From positions 3,412,001-3,476,000 of the forward strand of contig NZ_AP023189.1 in NCBI RefSeq assembly GCF_012767755.2: a stretch of DNA of 64,000 nt. Reading direction: 5' to 3'. Numbering within the stretch: position 1 is the stretch's first letter; each line of letters starts with the position of its first letter. The notes beneath the pieces are model-generated. The model made no database searches. It had not been told where the DNA came from and saw only the letters and a program-made list of their open reading frames with translations. Made by a program: the position numbers and the translations under genes. Origin of the DNA: Pseudomonas tohonis (GTDB lineage Bacteria; Pseudomonadota; Gammaproteobacteria; Pseudomonadales; Pseudomonadaceae). Positions 33,949 through 43,089 of the stretch are shown here, piece by piece.

Positions 33949-35733
33949 GTGGCCAAAGGTTTGCTGTGTCGCATTGAAAATCAACTCCCTCATTTAGATT
34001 TCCTAGTTGTCTCGCAAAAAGATAACTCGAGATTTATTGCCAATATCAAAGAGATCGAATTCATAAACTTAAGTAGCAACGGCGCTTCAGAAGTTGTCTG
34101 TGATGACACAGCAAGGCCGTCCACTTTGGAAGAGATCGAAGCTGCGCAAGAGCGGTTCTCTGTAATTGACGATTGGCGCAAGGGGCTTTGCGATATTTCA
34201 TACGCCATTAGCAAGTTGAGGGTCTCTAGATCTTATTTATTTAAGCTTTCTAAGCAGTATGATGCGGAGGCGGGATATGTTTCTCTATTGCCGCGCAAGA
34301 GAGGGCGGCAACCCAAAGAAAGCAGACTGTCGGAGGCTGTTGAGGAGATAATAAAAGAGAGCATTGATGCTGGTTACCACGGAGCTGCGGCCTCTATTTC
34401 TGGCGTGTGGCGGGCGGTGGAGAAAGAATGCATTAAGAAACAAGAGAGCGTCCCGTCTCAGACCGCCGTGCGGGCTCGAATAAAAGAGCGAAGTGAACGG
34501 GAAATGCACATAAAGAAATATGGTTCGGATTCAGCATCACAGATATTTCAGGCGCGCCCAGGGAAGAAGGAAACTCATCGGCCTCTTGAATTTGTGCAGA
34601 TGGATCATACGCTGGTAGACGTAATTTTAGTTGATGATGAACGTAGAGAACCCTTGGGCAGACCTTGGCTTACGGTAATTATTGACATTCATACAAGAAT
34701 TATTCTTGGATATTACCTCAGTCTTCACCATCCATCTACGGTCTCTGTTTCTTGTGCGATTTACCATGCAGCACTACCTAAGCATACATTTTTAAATAGA
34801 CTGGGTATCGCAGAAGGGAAATACCCTTTTTATGGTGTGCCAACAGTTATTCATATGGATAATGCTAAGGAGTTCAGAAGCACAAAATTCCAAGCTGCCT
34901 GTAAGAGAAATCTCATCACCCCCCAGTGGCGGCCGCTCGGTAGAAAACATTATGGGGGACATGTAGAAAGGCTTATCGGCACATTCATGACGACCAAGGT
35001 TCATTTTTTACGAGGCACAACATACTCCAACACTCAAGCTCGAAAAGGGTATAACAGCGAAAAAATGGCATCTATGACCTTTTCTGAGTTTGCGAGATGG
35101 TTTGCGAATGAAGTTTGTATTTATCACGGACGAAAACACGCTGCTCTTGATTGCTCTCCTGCAAACAAATGGCTCAACCATTTCACTAGGGAAGATGGAA
35201 GTGTCTCATATCCTCCCATAGTGGGGAACGCTCTAAATTTCAGATTAGACTTCATGCCAGAAAAAACCAGAGCAATTAGCCCGAAGGGCATAAAATTGCA
35301 TGGAGGCATATATTGGAGTGGTGCCCTTAGGTCGCTTGTTGGTCAGGGAAAGATGGTGGTGAAGTACGACCCATTTTCTATGCGAATGATTTGGGTTCGT
35401 GTGGATGGCGAGTATATACCCATCCATTTCTCGGATGTCACAAAGTCAGATTTTTCACTAGAAGAGTACAATGCCTTCAAAATGGGCAGAAAGGGACGCA
35501 GTAACATAAAGCCGGGTTGCCTGGAAGATATGCGCCTGATACCTCTTATGGATGAAAATTCCGCAATTATAGAAAATAGCGAGAAACTAACCAAGCGACA
35601 GAAGAAGGCCAATGCAGCAAAGAATATTTATCTAAATGAGCATGGGTTGGCGGGCAATGAGGACGAGCATTTTGTAAGGAAAGAAGCAGCTCGTCCGGAC
35701 TACTCAAAACGCGCCTCTCGCTTTAAGGAGTGA
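33949..35733 (+). CDS. tniA: DDE transposase TniA/TnsB type
   Basis: A transposase of the Mu/Tn7 TnsB/Tn5053 TniA type, 594 residues from the GTG given or 606 if read from 33914 by a -1 frameshift. The DDE triad is visible: Asp in EFVQMDHTLVD, Asp in VIHMDNAKEF and Glu in GGHVERLIGT. An N-terminal helix-turn-helix region and a C-terminal Mu-C-like beta domain complete the usual plan. It cuts and joins transposon ends together with the TniB ATPase and TniQ. Codon use and GC are much lower than in the flanking chromosome, which marks transfer. Start position is uncertain. Confidence 0.85.
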   Translation: MAKGLLCRIENQLPHLDFLVVSQKDNSRFIANIKEIEFINLSSNGASEVVCDDTARPSTLEEIEAAQERFSVIDDWRKGLCDISYAISKLRVSRSYLFKLSKQYDAEAGYVSLLPRKRGRQPKESRLSEAVEEIIKESIDAGYHGAAASISGVWRAVEKECIKKQESVPSQTAVRARIKERSEREMHIKKYGSDSASQIFQARPGKKETHRPLEFVQMDHTLVDVILVDDERREPLGRPWLTVIIDIHTRIILGYYLSLHHPSTVSVSCAIYHAALPKHTFLNRLGIAEGKYPFYGVPTVIHMDNAKEFRSTKFQAACKRNLITPQWRPLGRKHYGGHVERLIGTFMTTKVHFLRGTTYSNTQARKGYNSEKMASMTFSEFARWFANEVCIYHGRKHAALDCSPANKWLNHFTREDGSVSYPPIVGNALNFRLDFMPEKTRAISPKGIKLHGGIYWSGALRSLVGQGKMVVKYDPFSMRMIWVRVDGEYIPIHFSDVTKSDFSLEEYNAFKMGRKGRSNIKPGCLEDMRLIPLMDENSAIIENSEKLTKRQKKANAAKNIYLNEHGLAGNEDEHFVRKEAARPDYSKRASRFKE

Positions 35734-35739
35734 CTACGA

Positions 35740-36600
35740 ATGCTAGAGGGTGAACATCTAGAGCCAGAGCGCCGGAGACTTCTATCGCTCGACGATGCCG
35801 CCCGAATAAGAGAAATTCAGAGCGACAGCCTATGGATAGATTATCCATCGTCAGCCAAAGTAATGAAGGTGGTGAGAAATATCCTGTCTGTTCCCGACCG
35901 CAAGCAGGCACCATGCTTGCTCGTTAAAGGGGATGGGGGAACGGGGAAATCAAGCATCATAAGGCAAATCAAAGCTTGTAAAGATCTGAGTGGTAGTTTG
36001 TTATTTTTAGATCTGAGTCTTAATGCTTTGAACCTGAATATGTATGAACTTTTGGCCGATGCGCTAGGTGTTCCTCTGCCTACGAAAAGGTCATCCCTCC
36101 CAAGAAAGGCAACTATGCCTCAAGAACTGGCGGCTGTTCTTCGGCTTAGACAGATTAAGGGTGTCGTTGTAGATGAGATTCATGACTTGCTGCTTACGCA
36201 GCGTAATGAACAACTCAGAAGTCTGGTGTGTTTTAAAAGCATGAGCAATGCGCCTTTAGGTGTGTCCATCTTAGGGTTTGGCACGATTGAAGCTAAAAAC
36301 GCATTGTTTGCTGACAAACAATTCAGTCGACGCTTCCATATTATTGATTTGACTGATTGGTCTGAGACTGAAGAGTTTCGATCTTTTTTAGCTGGGCTAG
36401 AGGAAAATATACCTCTGAGGAAGCCGTCGTTTCTAGACAGTGAAGAGACAGTCAGGTTTCTTCTAGAAAAAACGAACGGCCGAATGGATGATGTGCTCAA
36501 GCTGATCAGGGCTGCGGCTTGCTATGCAATAGAAAGCAGCGAAGAAAAAATTACGACCTCGCTGCTTCGTAAAGCATTCACAGACCCATGGGGCTACTAA
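35740..36600 (+). CDS. tniB: Transposition AAA+ ATPase TniB/TnsC type
   Basis: A 286-residue AAA+ ATPase with Walker A GDGGTGKSS (residues about 65-73), Walker B GVVVDEIHDLL near residue 145, and a sensor-like region (SILGFGTIEAKNAL). It lies six bases after tniA, with GGAG before the ATG. In Tn5053/Tn7-like elements this protein polymerises on DNA, links TniQ to the transposase and gives target immunity. Confidence 0.85.
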   Translation: MLEGEHLEPERRRLLSLDDAARIREIQSDSLWIDYPSSAKVMKVVRNILSVPDRKQAPCLLVKGDGGTGKSSIIRQIKACKDLSGSLLFLDLSLNALNLNMYELLADALGVPLPTKRSSLPRKATMPQELAAVLRLRQIKGVVVDEIHDLLLTQRNEQLRSLVCFKSMSNAPLGVSILGFGTIEAKNALFADKQFSRRFHIIDLTDWSETEEFRSFLAGLEENIPLRKPSFLDSEETVRFLLEKTNGRMDDVLKLIRAAACYAIESSEEKITTSLLRKAFTDPWGY

Positions 36601-36604
36601 GAAT

Positions 36605-37618
36605 ATGAAGGTCTATGGATTTCCAAGAGCACAGCACGATGAGTGTTTTTCCTCTTGGTACTTTAGATGTCTGCAGGTCAGCAACGAAGATGCGCAATTA
36701 TTAGATATACCAAAATATGCTATTGAGCCTGATTTTTGGCTAACAGGCCAAGAGTCTCTCCGCTATACATATGGTAGCGTTAATGCAAGAACGTTGATGA
36801 TTTTCTTTCGCGAGCAAAGTTCTTGGGTATTGCCTTGGGAACAGCGAAGAGCCTACTGCCACCATTGCTTTTGTGACGACATTAAAGCTGGCCTAATCCC
36901 GTATTGGCGTAAGCGGTGGTGCTACTTGCATTGCCCTATCTGCGCGAAACATACCTGCCAACTTGAGGAATTTTCGGATTTTTCAATAGGAATAGATAAG
37001 TCTTGGGCGGCATTTGCTGGCTACTGCAAGAGTGCCGAAAAATCTACTAGCAGGGCGCTGATTTCTCGACCGCCACAAAGAATAATTTTTTTGGCTCTGC
37101 AAGTCCAATTGCTGTTAGAGCTCGCTCACAAGAAAAATTGTTTACGTTTGCCAGGTGACTGTGCGGTTTATCATAGCGAAGAAATAAAGACCCTTTGTAG
37201 GTTTTTGTTTGAGAGTTTCCTCTATCCTAGGTTTCGCTTTGCAGATCTAGATGGGCTGGCAAGAGGCTGCCAGCGTCATCGGCATCGGCTGGATCCTGTG
37301 ATGAATTATCAACAAGGTGCTTTACTAGGATGCTCTCTATGCGATATTTTTCCTCGTATATCCGCATTAATTCTAATTGGCTGCGTGCTTGGGGTGTTTC
37401 CCGAGCAGCAATTGATAGCTATAGATAGATTACTGCTGATTTCTGACTCACTTCTAAATATAAACCCATTTGATATCGGCAGGCTGGGGATTCGTTTTGA
37501 TTCTCTCGAGCACCATAAAGCTACGATGACTTATCTGGAAAATCTATCGGCGAGCTTATACAAGCGCATTGAGCCATTTGTTGCAGGAGTCGCCAGAATT
37601 TATGCGGTACGTGGTTAA
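36605..37618 (+). CDS. tniQ: Target-selection protein TniQ
   Basis: A 337-residue TniQ/TnsD-like protein. The N-terminus RAQHDECFSSWYFRCL is the family opening; zinc-binding Cys pairs follow in AYCHHCFCDD and HCPICAKHTCQ. It starts four bases after tniB. TniQ proteins choose the target site with the help of the ATPase. Its length is moderate, between the short Cascade-type TniQ and long TnsD. Confidence 0.8.
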   Translation: MKVYGFPRAQHDECFSSWYFRCLQVSNEDAQLLDIPKYAIEPDFWLTGQESLRYTYGSVNARTLMIFFREQSSWVLPWEQRRAYCHHCFCDDIKAGLIPYWRKRWCYLHCPICAKHTCQLEEFSDFSIGIDKSWAAFAGYCKSAEKSTSRALISRPPQRIIFLALQVQLLLELAHKKNCLRLPGDCAVYHSEEIKTLCRFLFESFLYPRFRFADLDGLARGCQRHRHRLDPVMNYQQGALLGCSLCDIFPRISALILIGCVLGVFPEQQLIAIDRLLLISDSLLNINPFDIGRLGIRFDSLEHHKATMTYLENLSASLYKRIEPFVAGVARIYAVRG

Positions 37619-37651
37619 ATATATGTCTGGTCAGATTTTTTGGAGTTTTTT

Positions 37652-37882
37652 ATGACTATGGCCTCTGAGCGCTCCCGCGCTGTGGTAAAAGCTCGGGAGT
37701 TTTTACTTCAACTGTCTCGTAACAGCGATTTACCGGAGAAGCTCCGTTACGACGCAAAATTTCTCTTGCGTCACTTTCCAACACGAGATGATGTCGTCTT
37801 AGCTGGGCGAATAGAAGAGCAGTCTGAGACCTTACCGCTGGGCGCTATGGGCCCAGTCTTTAGCTCTACCTTTACAGAGTAA
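37652..37882 (+). CDS. BPSL0761-type small protein
   Basis: A 76-residue protein starting MTMASERSRAVVKAREFLLQ and containing LRYDAKFLLRHFP, the pattern of BPSL0761-family proteins, which often follow tniABQ-type modules or other mobile genes. GGAG precedes the ATG at 37652. No function is known. Its position right after tniQ suggests that it belongs to the element. Confidence 0.65.
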   Translation: MTMASERSRAVVKAREFLLQLSRNSDLPEKLRYDAKFLLRHFPTRDDVVLAGRIEEQSETLPLGAMGPVFSSTFTE

Positions 37883-38561
37883 TGAAGGCGGCCACAATGA
37901 ACGGATTATTCAGCGCTTCCCAGCATCTGGTTTCGTGACTAGCAGACCTAAAGGCTACATAGATGCGATCGTCAGTTAGCTAAGGGGCTAGCCGACTCGC
38001 CAGTATGAAGCTCCCACCGATGTTACTCTGGAGCCCAACTAATCATCTGCAGTCCCCACAACCAAAGTTTCCATACCTTGAGTGCACAAGGCGATACTCT
38101 TGTTTGAACCTAACGCAGCATAGCTAGCACGAATCAGAGCCTTTCGAGTTGGAGTGCTCTGGCAGTATGGCAATGTGCCGCTTTCACTTAGCGCTGTCCA
38201 TGACAAAGAGGCATTTGAGGGGGCGGGCTGCTGTGACCGCCAGGATATGGCGACCTGGCTAATAACTGAGCAATTATCTATAGCGAGATAATTACAGATA
38301 ATTCCTGCGATTCGAAAGCGGCCTGAGGGCAGGAGGTCTCCTCGCAAGGCTCAATTTAGAGCACTTCGGGACAGCGGAGCCGAAGCTTTATTCCGCATCA
38401 GCGTGCTCACAACACAGCCACGACTGAGGGCTGGCCGACTGCTCAGCTCGGAAATGCTGTCCCAGAATTGACAAAGGCGGCCTCAAACTCTTGGGCAGGG
38501 GCCGAGAATGACACCGATCAAGGCTTCACTGCGGAGACGATGCCGCCACGCCGAGTCTCCT
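37883..38561. other. Region without a convincing gene
   Basis: Almost 680 bases hold no recognised gene. A minus-strand frame at 38039-38347 (102 codons) has a plausible composition but no clear ribosome site or family. Short partial repeats are present but no transposon end was identified. This may be decayed sequence at a junction between the transposition genes and the cargo. Confidence 0.3.
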
Positions 38562-38840
38562 TCAGGTAGACCGTAGATTCGAAACCTCAGCCTGAATATC
38601 GCTGAGGATTTGATCTGCTTCTCCCTCCGGTGCCTGTTTTAGATAGGCCAGGATGAGTAAGGCGGCTGGGTGAACCGAAAGAATTGCTGCGACTTGCTCA
38701 ATCTTATCCAGCGAAGGCTTCCATTTGCCTCGCTCAATGGCACTGATGTAGCTCTGGCTGGGACCCAGTCCTTCCTGGGACAACTCCCTCTGTTGCCGAA
38801 GCTTTTTAATCACCAGACCAAGCGCTTCATTCAGTTCCAC
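38562..38840 (-). CDS. XRE-family transcriptional regulator
   Basis: A 92-residue protein with one helix-turn-helix domain (IKKLRQQRELSQEGLGPSQS, then YISAIERGKWKPSLDKIEQV). It starts with a GTG at 38840. It is divergent from the gene at 38927, and the short gap contains a palindrome (38889-38907) suited as its operator. Probably a local repressor; the ligand is unknown. Confidence 0.75.
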   Translation of the reverse strand: MELNEALGLVIKKLRQQRELSQEGLGPSQSYISAIERGKWKPSLDKIEQVAAILSVHPAALLILAYLKQAPEGEADQILSDIQAEVSNLRST

Positions 38841-38888
38841 TTTTGCTGCCTCGCAAAAGGAACGATGAAGCCTTTTCGAGGGCGAATG

Positions 38889-38907
38889 AGCTATGCTGTA
38901 TATAGCT
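38889..38907. promoter_or_regulatory. Palindrome in divergent promoter, likely XRE operator
   Basis: AGCTAT-GCTGTAT-ATAGCT is a six-base inverted repeat with a seven-base spacer midway between the divergent starts at 38840 and 38927. It overlaps a TATAGCTTAAATG-type promoter region. Confidence 0.5.
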
Positions 38908-38926
38908 TAAATGTGGAGAGCCATCG

Positions 38927-39358
38927 ATGTTCACCACCCACCGACATGCCGAGATTCCAGTCGCGCCAGTATTTGGGGAACCTTACCAGCTGTGGCGCTT
39001 TGTTGAGCTCGAGCAGCATCGTCCTTGGTTTTGCGTGACCCTGAACATAGGCAGGGGTAGAGCGAACTGGAGAACGATGTACCTTGTTGCGTCCGAGGCA
39101 GAGCTAGAGCAGATGCTGGAGCGTGTCGCTGCCCACGCCAAGGTAGAGGATGTGCAAGTCATCACTCCCGCGCGCCTGAATGGAACCGGCGCATGGCAAA
39201 TGGAGCCGCTTGCTGAGCTGGTTCGCATCTCCGATACCAATGAAAAGGTACTGGGCTATGACCTCAAAACCGCGTCAGGGGCTATCTACTCGGATAGAGA
39301 TCACATCAGCTCGTCCGATGTGGGGCGCGCTCAAATCTACCGTTCCACGGTCACCTAA
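38927..39358 (+). CDS. Hypothetical protein, XRE-linked
   Basis: A 143-residue soluble protein of mixed helix and strand (LWRFVELEQHRPWFCVTLNI, later YLVASEAELEQMLERVAAHA). GGAGAG lies before the ATG at 38927. It precedes the DUF6088 gene by 11 bases and is divergent from the XRE regulator. I do not recognise the family; the layout suggests a small accessory or toxin-antitoxin-like operon. Confidence 0.5.
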   Translation: MFTTHRHAEIPVAPVFGEPYQLWRFVELEQHRPWFCVTLNIGRGRANWRTMYLVASEAELEQMLERVAAHAKVEDVQVITPARLNGTGAWQMEPLAELVRISDTNEKVLGYDLKTASGAIYSDRDHISSSDVGRAQIYRSTVT

Positions 39359-39369
39359 CTACACGTGTG

Positions 39370-39945
39370 ATGAGCAGCCTCTCTGAGGAAATCCTCAAGC
39401 GAACTCATTGCCTATCTGAAGGAAGCTTGTTGTGGGCTCAAGACCTTCTTCATCTAGGTAGTCGCAGGGCAGTAAATCAGGCCTTATCTCGGCTAGCGAA
39501 GAAAGAGCACTTACTACGTGTGGCACGCGGCCTATACGTAGCGCCAGTGGTTAGCCGATTTGGTAGGCGTTCTCCTGCACCGGAGATGGTGATCCGATCC
39601 CTTGCTGAAGCAACCCGTGAGGTTATCGTCGTCCACGGTGCGCGGTCAGCCAATGCCTTAGGCTTGACGCGACAGATGCCTGTCCGGCTGATATTCCTCA
39701 CCAGTGGTAGATCAAGAATCCTGCATTTGGGTAAGAGCGAGATCGTGATTAAGCATGCGCCGAAGTGGCAGATGGCTCTCGGGGCTTCCTTCGCGGGAGA
39801 GGCGGTCAGAGCACTGGCCTGGATGGGGCCACTTCACTCACATGAGTCTGCGGCGAAGTTAAAAAAGCTGCTGCCTGCTAGCGAATGGCTGGCACTGCAA
39901 TCAACAAGATGCCTGCTCCCGGCTTGGATGGCGGAGCTGATCTGA
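39370..39945 (+). CDS. DUF6088/AbiEi-like antitoxin-type protein
   Basis: A 191-residue protein. Its N-terminal winged-helix region (LWAQDLLHLGSRRAVNQALS, then RLAKKEHLLRVARGLYVAP) is typical of AbiEi-type antitoxins and DUF6088 proteins. The usual partner is an AbiEii nucleotidyltransferase toxin encoded just downstream. Here the next sequence is a broken chromate transporter gene, so the partner is absent or was lost. Confidence 0.65.
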   Translation: MSSLSEEILKRTHCLSEGSLLWAQDLLHLGSRRAVNQALSRLAKKEHLLRVARGLYVAPVVSRFGRRSPAPEMVIRSLAEATREVIVVHGARSANALGLTRQMPVRLIFLTSGRSRILHLGKSEIVIKHAPKWQMALGASFAGEAVRALAWMGPLHSHESAAKLKKLLPASEWLALQSTRCLLPAWMAELI

Positions 39946-39995
39946 CACGCAAGGTGGGATCTCTGAGATATGCCAGTCGGAGCGCTTCATCGTCC

Positions 39996-40217
39996 CTGGT
40001 CACCTGGTTCACCTTCCTGCCGCCGTTCCTGTTCATTCTCGCCGGCGGTCCTCTGGTGGAGTCAACGCACAATGAGCTCAAGTTCACGGCGCCATTGACT
40101 GGCATCACGGCGGCCGTGGTGGGCTTGATACTCAACCTTGCACTCTTCTTCGGCTACCACGTGCTCTGGCCTGCTGGTTTCGCAGGTGGCTTCGACTCCG
40201 TTACAAGCGGGGAGTGA
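39996..40217 (+). pseudogene. chrA: 3' remnant of chromate transporter gene chrA
   Basis: About 74 codons from 39996 match the C-terminal end of ChrA: VTWFTFLPPFLFILAGGPLV, FTAPLTGITAAVVGLILNLA and YHVLWPAGF. The rest of the roughly 400-residue transporter is missing, so this is a truncated remnant. The breakpoint lies at about 39,950-39,996, at the end of the DUF6088 gene. It marks a junction created by insertion or deletion. Confidence 0.75.
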
Positions 40218-40325
40218 TTCAGGTGTTGGTAGGATGCGCGGCCAGCGGCTTGCTGGTCCATTTGCTGAAGTGATCTGCGGGGAGAAGGACTTCCGAGCTG
40301 TGCGGAAGTCCTTGGCACCAAGGCA

Positions 40326-40460
40326 TCAGTGGCAGTGATAGTCACCGGTCTTGTGGTTGCGGTGGCAACCCTTGGAGTCGGTGCCGCCACTGTGGGCCAG
40401 CGCCGAGACGGACACGCAGGCGACGAGCAGGGCGAGGAAGGCAGCGGACAGTTTCTTCAC
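40326..40460 (-). CDS. Small periplasmic YHYH-type protein (44 aa)
   Basis: Minus-strand frame from a GTG at 40460 with AAAGGAG upstream. It has a signal peptide (KKLSAAFLALLVACVSVSALA) and ends in GCHRNHKTGDYHCH, a His/Cys-rich motif seen in small YHYH-type periplasmic proteins. The His/Cys-rich tail could bind metal, which fits the surrounding metal-resistance genes. Confidence 0.65.
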   Translation of the reverse strand: MKKLSAAFLALLVACVSVSALAHSGGTDSKGCHRNHKTGDYHCH

Positions 40461-40551
40461 GGTAGAACTCCTTTTCTAGTTGGGTGCCAGAGCTGGCCAG
40501 CTGACGATATGGCAGCTGGCCACTATCTCGCAACCCCTCCTTTCGGCGTAT

Positions 40552-41850
40552 TCAGGGCCAGCGCCGATGCTGGTCGTCGATCACATAGTCGTGGGAGTGA
40601 GTCTTGCCCTCTGCAACGTGCTCGTGGTCTTCCGCGAGGTTGTCATGGGTGTGCTCGATCACTGTCCGATCATGCTCGGGCTTCCAGATCCGGAAGCTGA
40701 CCACCAAGGAGGTGGCAGCCAAGGCACTCAAGCCTATGAACGAAGCCTGCAGGCTGACATTGGCGCCCAGCCAGCCGGCAAGGGGATAGGTGATCAACCA
40801 GCAGGCGTGGGACAGCGCGAACTGGGCGGCGAAGAGGGCGGGGCGGTCCTGCGAGCTGGAAGATCGGCGGAGAATCCTCCCAGAGGGTGTTTGCGCCATC
40901 GAGTAGCCCGCGCCCAGGAAGAACCAAAGCCCGAGCATGAAGGTGTAGCTAGGCAACAGGATGCCAATGCAGAGGCCGATCACCAGCGCGCTGGCGCCGC
41001 CGAACATCACCTTGCGGTCATCCATGCGATCCAGCAGCCGGGGCAGAATCAGAGCCACCAGCATGGAGCCGCCACCGAAAGCCATCAACGCGGTTGCGGT
41101 GGAAGTTTGCGGCAGGCCGAAACGCGATTGCACCAGAACCACGGTGTTCACGATCACCATCGCACTGGCTGAGGCGATGGCGAGGTTCAGCGCGAGCAGG
41201 CCGCGTAGACGTGGAGTGGCGAGGAAAATACGCAGCCCCCGTGTCGTCCTGTCGTAGATGCCGCGCTTGGGGCCTGGTTGGGCTGTGGGCAGGGTGACGG
41301 AGACGACCATCACCGCCGAAACCAGGAAGCCGACCACGGTGCCGCCGAACAGGCTGTGGAAGCTGACCACTGTCAGCAGCAGGGCCGCCAGCATCGGGCT
41401 GATGACGCTTTCCAGATCGTATGCGAGGCGCGACAGCGACAAGGCACGGGTGTATTCGCGCTCATCAGGGAGGATGTCCGGGATAGTGGCCTGGAAGGTG
41501 GGCGTAAAGGCTGCGGATGCGGACTGCAGCACGAAGATCAGCACATACACCTGCCAGATCTCAGTGACGAAGGGCAGCAGCAGCGCTACCGCCGCTCGCA
41601 CCAGGTCCAGGGCTACCAGCATGGCTCTGCGTGGCAGGCGCTCGGCGAACGCTGCGGCGATGGGAGCTACACCGATATAGGCAGTCATCTTGATTGCCAG
41701 GGCGGTGCCGAGCACGGCCCCGGCCTGGGCCCCGGCCAGGTCATAGGCAAGCAGGCCCAGAGCGACTGTCGCAAGGCCAGTGCCTACCAGCGCGATGACT
41801 TGCGCGATAAAGAGGTGCCTGTAGGTGCGGTTGGCGAGAACGGAAAGCAT
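40552..41850 (-). CDS. MFS efflux protein with His-rich C-terminus (Ni/Co type)
   Basis: A 432-residue, 12-helix major facilitator protein of the enterobactin exporter/NreB-like type. Its cytoplasmic C-terminus is rich in His (TVIEHTHDNLAEDHEHVAEG, then KTHSHDY), as in the nickel exporter NreB. A C/G-tract palindrome at 41880-41895 lies just upstream of its start, the same kind of site found by the rcnR-like gene, so it probably responds to the same repressor. It would export nickel or cobalt across the inner membrane. Confidence 0.75.
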   Translation of the reverse strand: MLSVLANRTYRHLFIAQVIALVGTGLATVALGLLAYDLAGAQAGAVLGTALAIKMTAYIGVAPIAAAFAERLPRRAMLVALDLVRAAVALLLPFVTEIWQVYVLIFVLQSASAAFTPTFQATIPDILPDEREYTRALSLSRLAYDLESVISPMLAALLLTVVSFHSLFGGTVVGFLVSAVMVVSVTLPTAQPGPKRGIYDRTTRGLRIFLATPRLRGLLALNLAIASASAMVIVNTVVLVQSRFGLPQTSTATALMAFGGGSMLVALILPRLLDRMDDRKVMFGGASALVIGLCIGILLPSYTFMLGLWFFLGAGYSMAQTPSGRILRRSSSSQDRPALFAAQFALSHACWLITYPLAGWLGANVSLQASFIGLSALAATSLVVSFRIWKPEHDRTVIEHTHDNLAEDHEHVAEGKTHSHDYVIDDQHRRWP

Positions 41851-41879
41851 GTCAGCCCCCTTGTGACGTTGGATGGATC

Positions 41880-41895
41880 ATCCCCTTGGGGGGAT
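41880..41895. promoter_or_regulatory. C/G-tract operator, site 1
   Basis: ATCCCCTTGGGGGGAT, about 30 bases upstream of the MFS exporter start at 41850. It resembles the C/G-tract palindromes at 44557-44576 and 45074-45094. RcnR/CsoR-type repressors bind G- or C-tract inverted repeats, so this is a probable operator. Confidence 0.6.
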
Positions 41896-41923
41896 TGGTG
41901 AAACGGTTGAATTCGGATTGGTG

Positions 41924-42649
41924 CTACGCCACCACGTACCTGAGCGACGCCAGAGCCAGGAGATGTCCTGGGTAGAAGAAGTAGCCCCAGCGGGTGACGG
42001 GCGGGACCTTGAACGGCCAGTCCTTTCTCAGCAGCCAGAGCCCATAAAGGGGAGCACTGAACGCGATGACCGCCACTACGACCGGGTAAGGCTGAATGCC
42101 CCACTGCAGCATCCAGCTGTCCCTGTTGTTGGCCATTACGCAAAGGATGGCTGGCAGCAGGGCGCTGAGGCCGGGTTTGCGGATGGCCAGTACCATGGCC
42201 GCCGGGATCAGCACGCCACTGACGCCGTACATGAACAGATCATGGAAGGCGACGCTGCTGGCAATGGCTATGGCAGCAGCAACGATGGAAACGGCATTGC
42301 GGTGGTAGCAGCCCCAGGCAACGATCAGCCCCAGCAACAGAGTGGGCATGACGCTGAAGGTCGAACTGCCCGATGACAGCATCCTGTAAGGAAGCTCCGA
42401 GATGACAACGAACAGCAGCATCCAGGTCAGGTAGCGTACGTTCGCTTCCGTGTAGAGCTCTCCACGGCGACTGCGTGCCACATTCGCAGCGATGGCGAGG
42501 CAGAACAGGGGGAATGACAGCCTGCCTATCAGGTAGAGCGGTGCCATGTCGTGCCAGAGGTAGCGCAGATGGTCTAGCACCATGGTTGCCATGCCCAGCC
42601 ATTTGACGATGTCCAGGCCCGAATCCCGGTTCTGGCGGGCTTCGTTCAT
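41924..42649 (-). CDS. TraX-family membrane protein
   Basis: A 241-residue, multi-helix membrane protein with the TraX start (LDIVKWLGMATMVLDHLRYL) and RLSFPLFCLAIAANVARS. TraX acetylates F-pilin in conjugation, but chromosomal homologues of unknown role are common. The ATG at 42649 overlaps the stop of the YqaA-type gene (ATGA), so it belongs to the metal operon starting at the rcnR-like gene. Confidence 0.75.
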   Translation of the reverse strand: MNEARQNRDSGLDIVKWLGMATMVLDHLRYLWHDMAPLYLIGRLSFPLFCLAIAANVARSRRGELYTEANVRYLTWMLLFVVISELPYRMLSSGSSTFSVMPTLLLGLIVAWGCYHRNAVSIVAAAIAIASSVAFHDLFMYGVSGVLIPAAMVLAIRKPGLSALLPAILCVMANNRDSWMLQWGIQPYPVVVAVIAFSAPLYGLWLLRKDWPFKVPPVTRWGYFFYPGHLLALASLRYVVA

Positions 42650-43083
42650 GCGAGCCACCCCAGGGTGAGGGTCGTGAGGACCAGGTAACGGGCTGTCTTG
42701 GCGAAAATCACGATCAAGAGAAAGCTCCAGAATGGCTCGCGCAGCACACCGGCGAGCAGGGTAAGTGGGTCGCCGATCACGGGCACCCAGCTCAGGAGAA
42801 GCGACCACCGGCCATACCGGTGGTAATAACTGCCCGCTCGCTCCAGATCCTTTTCCTTGAGGGGGAACCAGCGATGGGACCCCCAGCGGGAGACGTGTCG
42901 TCCGAGCCACCAGTTGACGCTGGAGCCCAGAACATTTCCGAGGCTGGCAACCAGCAACAGAAGCCATACCGTATAGTTCTCTGTCAGCAGCAGGCCTACC
43001 AGGACGGCCTCCGACTGCAGTGGCAGCAGCGTCGCGGCGCCGAACGCGGTTAGAAACAGGCCTGCATAGGCCGACATCTCCAC
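42646..43083 (-). CDS. YqaA-family (VTT/DedA-like) membrane protein
   Basis: A 145-residue membrane protein of the YqaA/SNARE-associated type, with FLTAFGAATLLPLQSEAVLV and SWVPVIGDPLTLLAGVLREP. The family role is unknown, perhaps in membrane homeostasis or lipid handling. It lies six bases after the rcnA-like gene and overlaps traX. Confidence 0.75.
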   Translation of the reverse strand: MEMSAYAGLFLTAFGAATLLPLQSEAVLVGLLLTENYTVWLLLLVASLGNVLGSSVNWWLGRHVSRWGSHRWFPLKEKDLERAGSYYHRYGRWSLLLSWVPVIGDPLTLLAGVLREPFWSFLLIVIFAKTARYLVLTTLTLGWLA

Positions 43084-43089
43084 TGGTCT

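Noticed and set aside
38039..38347. 102-codon minus-strand frame in the region after tniABQ
   Set aside because: Plausible composition but no ribosome site, neighbours or family; mentioned only within the region entry.
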